Below, in pieces: positions 61,788 through 64,000 of a stretch of DNA of 64,000 nucleotides. Both the position numbers and the translations under genes were made by a program. Under the pieces are notes generated by a model. It was not told the origin of the DNA. It saw only the letters and a program-made list of their open reading frames with translations, and made no database searches. The first letter of the stretch is position 1. Every line of letters starts with the position of its first letter. This DNA comes from Niveispirillum sp943370215 (GTDB taxonomy: Bacteria; Pseudomonadota; Alphaproteobacteria; Azospirillales; Azospirillaceae), in assembly GCA_943370215.1 (NCBI GenBank), contig CALRQC020000003.1, forward strand, positions 1 through 64,000, written 5' to 3'.

Positions 61788-62035
61788 TCGGAACGGACCA
61801 GAACCTGATCGGCGTCTGCACCGGCTGAACGGGCGGACGCCCCCGGGAGGGGGGAGGCTGCATTCCCCCATCCCCTGGCCCCCTGTCGGGACCAGTCCTA
61901 CCCCCTTCGCGCTGGATGGGAGGGGGGCAGGATACCGGATGGCCGGCGCGATGGATCGCCGATACCACCGGGCCTGATATGGGGCACCTTCCTGCTATTT
62001 TGTTAGCTTCTCTGCTTTCTCCGTGAAAATGCTAA

Positions 62036-62077
62036 CGGCGCCACCCCTTTGCGACGGGGGTGGCGCCGCTTTTTATT
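62036..62077 (+). terminator. Strong rho-independent terminator after aceA
   Basis: A perfect 12-bp stem CGGCGCCACCCC / GGGGTGGCGCCG followed by CTTTTTATTT, 250 bp beyond the aceA stop. An outer GTTAGC/GCTAAC repeat (about 62002 and 62031) lies just before it. The rest of the 325-bp gap shows nothing else. Confidence 0.88.
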
Positions 62078-62112
62078 TGGCAGCTTTTCACCGTCCTGCG
62101 ACTATCAGGGAC

Positions 62113-62973
62113 ATGGATGATTTCCTGCCTCAACCGGACCAACTGGCCCCGTGGCTGCAATCCATGGGGCGTCTGCTGGATGGGCCGTCGTCGGTCTTCT
62201 GGTGGCCCGGCCTGCTGATCGCGGGGCTGGTGGCCCTGCTGTTATGGCGGCAGTGGCGGGGGCAGGGGGCCTGGCGGGATTATCTGCGGCATCTGCCGGT
62301 GGATATCGGCTGCTTTCTGGCCAATTCCACCCTGCCTTTCCTGCTGGCACCCCTTCTTTTCTGGCTGAGCGTCAAGGGGAGCCATCTTGGCATCGCCCTG
62401 ACATCCGGCATCCATGGCGGGTGGGATACGCAGCCCGGCTGGCCGGCGCTGGCGGCTTGCGCCGGTTTTGCCTTTGTGGCCGGGGATTTCGCGCTTTACT
62501 GGACGCATCGTGCCTTTCACCATTTCCCGCCGCTCTGGCGGGCACACCGGCTGCACCACGCCCCGCCGGTGCTGACGCCGCTGACGGCCTTCCGCTTCTG
62601 GCCCTGGGAGCAGGCGGTCCATATGTCTGCCAACATGCTGGCCCAAGGCTTGGGCCTGGGGTTGGCGGTGGGGCTGTTCGGCGGGGCGGTGACGCCGCTG
62701 ACCGTGCTGGGCGTCAATATCTTCTCGCTGGCCTGGAGCCTGGGTTTCGTTCATCTGCGGCACAGCCCGGTGCCACTACGCTATCCGCGCTGGCTGTCCT
62801 TTGTACTGGTGTCGCCGCATATGCACCAGTTGCACCATTCCGACGCGCAAGAGCACCGGGACCGCAACTTTGCCACGGTGTTTTCCCTGTGGGACTGGCT
62901 GTTCGGCACGCTGGCCCTGACGGAACAGGGCCAGCGCTTCCGGTTCGGGCTGGCGCGGGAGAAGCGGTGGTAG
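62113..62973 (+). CDS. Sterol desaturase/fatty acid hydroxylase family protein
   Basis: A 286-aa membrane di-iron enzyme. The histidine clusters are present: HRAFHH, HRLHH and HQLHH, which bind the diiron centre. About five membrane helices. Substrates in this family range from sterols and hopanoids to carotenoids and fatty acids; unknown here. The ATG at 62113 follows GGGAC; upstream residues are not family-like. Confidence 0.9.
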   Translation: MDDFLPQPDQLAPWLQSMGRLLDGPSSVFWWPGLLIAGLVALLLWRQWRGQGAWRDYLRHLPVDIGCFLANSTLPFLLAPLLFWLSVKGSHLGIALTSGIHGGWDTQPGWPALAACAGFAFVAGDFALYWTHRAFHHFPPLWRAHRLHHAPPVLTPLTAFRFWPWEQAVHMSANMLAQGLGLGLAVGLFGGAVTPLTVLGVNIFSLAWSLGFVHLRHSPVPLRYPRWLSFVLVSPHMHQLHHSDAQEHRDRNFATVFSLWDWLFGTLALTEQGQRFRFGLAREKRW

Positions 62974-62976
62974 GGT

Positions 62977-64000
62977 TTATCCCTTCATGCTGCCCGTCTG
63001 TTGCCGGCGCACATGCCAGGAAAACGCCTCTTCCAGCAGGTGCGGGGTATGGCCGCCGCGCGCCTTGGCCCGGTTGAAATAATCGGAAAGCTGGTCGCGG
63101 TAGCTGGGATGGACGCAGTTGGCGATGACCACGCCTGCGCGTTCGCGCGGGGCCAACCCGCGCAGATCGGCCAGCCCCACCTCTGTCACCAGAATATCCA
63201 CATCATGTTCGGTATGGTCGACATGGCTGACCATTGGCACGACGGATGAAATCGCCCCGCCCTTGGCCAGGGATTTGGTGACGAAGATCGACAGATAGGC
63301 ATTGCGGGCGAAATCCCCCGAACCGCCAATGCCGTTCATCATCATGGTGCCGTCGACATGGGTGGAATTGACATTGCCGTAAATGTCGAACTCCAGTGCC
63401 GTGTTGATGCCGATCACGCCCAGACGCCGGATCACCTCCGGATGGTTGGAGATTTCCTGCGGGCGCAGCACCAGCCGGTTGCGATACTGCGCGATGCGGG
63501 AGAAGACCCGCCCGCCGCATTCTGCCGAGAGCGTGACGGAGGAGCCCGAGGCGTAATTCAGCTTGCCGGCATCGAACAGGTCGAACGTGCTGTCCTGCAA
63601 CACCTCGCTATACATGCGCAGATCATGGAAGGGGCTGTCGATCAGCCCATGCAGCACGGCATTGGCGATGGAACCGATACCCGCTTGCAGCGGGTTCAGC
63701 GTCATGTCCAGCCGGCCGCGCGCTACCTCATGCTTGAAAAAGTCGATCAGGTGGCCGGCGATGGCGCGGGTGCCATCGTCCGGCGGTTCCACATTGGCGG
63801 CACTGTCCTGCTTATGCGTCACCACGATGGCGGCGATCTTGGCCGGATCGATGGGGATATAGGGTATGCCGGCCCGGCTGTCGCAGGAGACCACGGGGAT
63901 CGGCGTGCGCGACGGCCGCTTGGTGGGGATATAGATATCGTGCAACCCCTCCAGCTCCAGCGGCTGGGACAGGTTCAACTCCACAATCACCTTTTCCGCC
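62977..64000 (-). CDS. Acetyl-CoA hydrolase/CoA-transferase (succinate CoA-transferase type), 5' end outside window
   Basis: Partial: the last ~340 residues; the gene enters at the right edge, since the reading continues in frame past the window end. It belongs to the Cat1/AarC group exchanging CoA between acyl-CoA and carboxylates such as succinate/acetate or propionate. Supporting segments are LNPLQAGIGSIANAVLHGL, MMNGIGGSGDFARNAYLSIF and the C-terminal GVVIANCVHPSYRDQLSDYFNRA. It converges on the desaturase gene with only 3 bp between stops. Confidence 0.9.
   Translation of the reverse strand, partial: AEKVIVELNLSQPLELEGLHDIYIPTKRPSRTPIPVVSCDSRAGIPYIPIDPAKIAAIVVTHKQDSAANVEPPDDGTRAIAGHLIDFFKHEVARGRLDMTLNPLQAGIGSIANAVLHGLIDSPFHDLRMYSEVLQDSTFDLFDAGKLNYASGSSVTLSAECGGRVFSRIAQYRNRLVLRPQEISNHPEVIRRLGVIGINTALEFDIYGNVNSTHVDGTMMMNGIGGSGDFARNAYLSIFVTKSLAKGGAISSVVPMVSHVDHTEHDVDILVTEVGLADLRGLAPRERAGVVIANCVHPSYRDQLSDYFNRAKARGGHTPHLLEEAFSWHVRRQQTGSMKG

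Overview
The window is 64 kb of GC-rich chromosomal DNA from an alphaproteobacterium. Gene content points to Rhodospirillales and probably an Azospirillaceae-type organism: fused cellulose synthase BcsAB, TIGR02302/DUF4175 protein beside lysA-lptM-argH, DUF882 and YcbB-type envelope proteins, a short-chain acyl-CoA regulator divergent from isocitrate lyase, and infC with a non-AUG start. The genus call is inference. No phage, insertion sequence or CRISPR array was seen.

Layout. 0-3.5 kb: end of etfA, 3-hydroxybutyryl-CoA dehydrogenase, and a Fur-box-preceded TonB siderophore receptor. 3.6-6.8 kb: a small membrane peptide, an L,D-transpeptidase and a DUF882 murein protein. 6.8-17.6 kb: cellulose locus (bcsZ divergent from bcsR-like, bcsAB, bcsC, bcsD). 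17.7-19.7 kb: an accessory MACPF/perforin-like gene and tRNA-Leu. 19.8-24.7 kb: GNAT, hypothetical, TapT, Map and RadC genes. 24.8-26.9 kb: tRNA-Arg(CCU) followed by a compact C-protein-controlled type II restriction-modification island. 27-35.8 kb: TIGR02302, lysA, lptM, argH, tlpA, DUF1003 and htrA. 35.8-39 kb: regulatory intergenic DNA, an OmpR-type two-component system, and two tandem copies of a structured cassette, each encoding the same 29-aa peptide. 39-48.4 kb: accA, scoAB, marC, panD, deoA, a TAXI solute receptor, tam and an EEP-family hydrolase. 48.5-54.4 kb: a PfpI-like protein, infC, thrS, mutT and argJ. 54.5-58.6 kb: a peptidoglycan-hydrolase (GH108) gene followed by four tandem SH3-like paralogues, read as a lytic effector with an amplified immunity array. 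58.8-64 kb: ScfR-type regulator, aceA, sterol desaturase family protein and a CoA-transferase fragment.

The most interesting parts are the tandem 29-aa cassettes at 38.45-39.0 kb, whose hairpins co-vary; the GH108 effector/immunity array, with its first immunity-like domain fused in frame to the effector; and the MACPF protein with three C-terminal DxGSG (Vps62-like) repeats. Two families of nested palindromic intergenic repeats (three and two copies) also recur. Everything rests on reading sequence and motifs; no database search was run.
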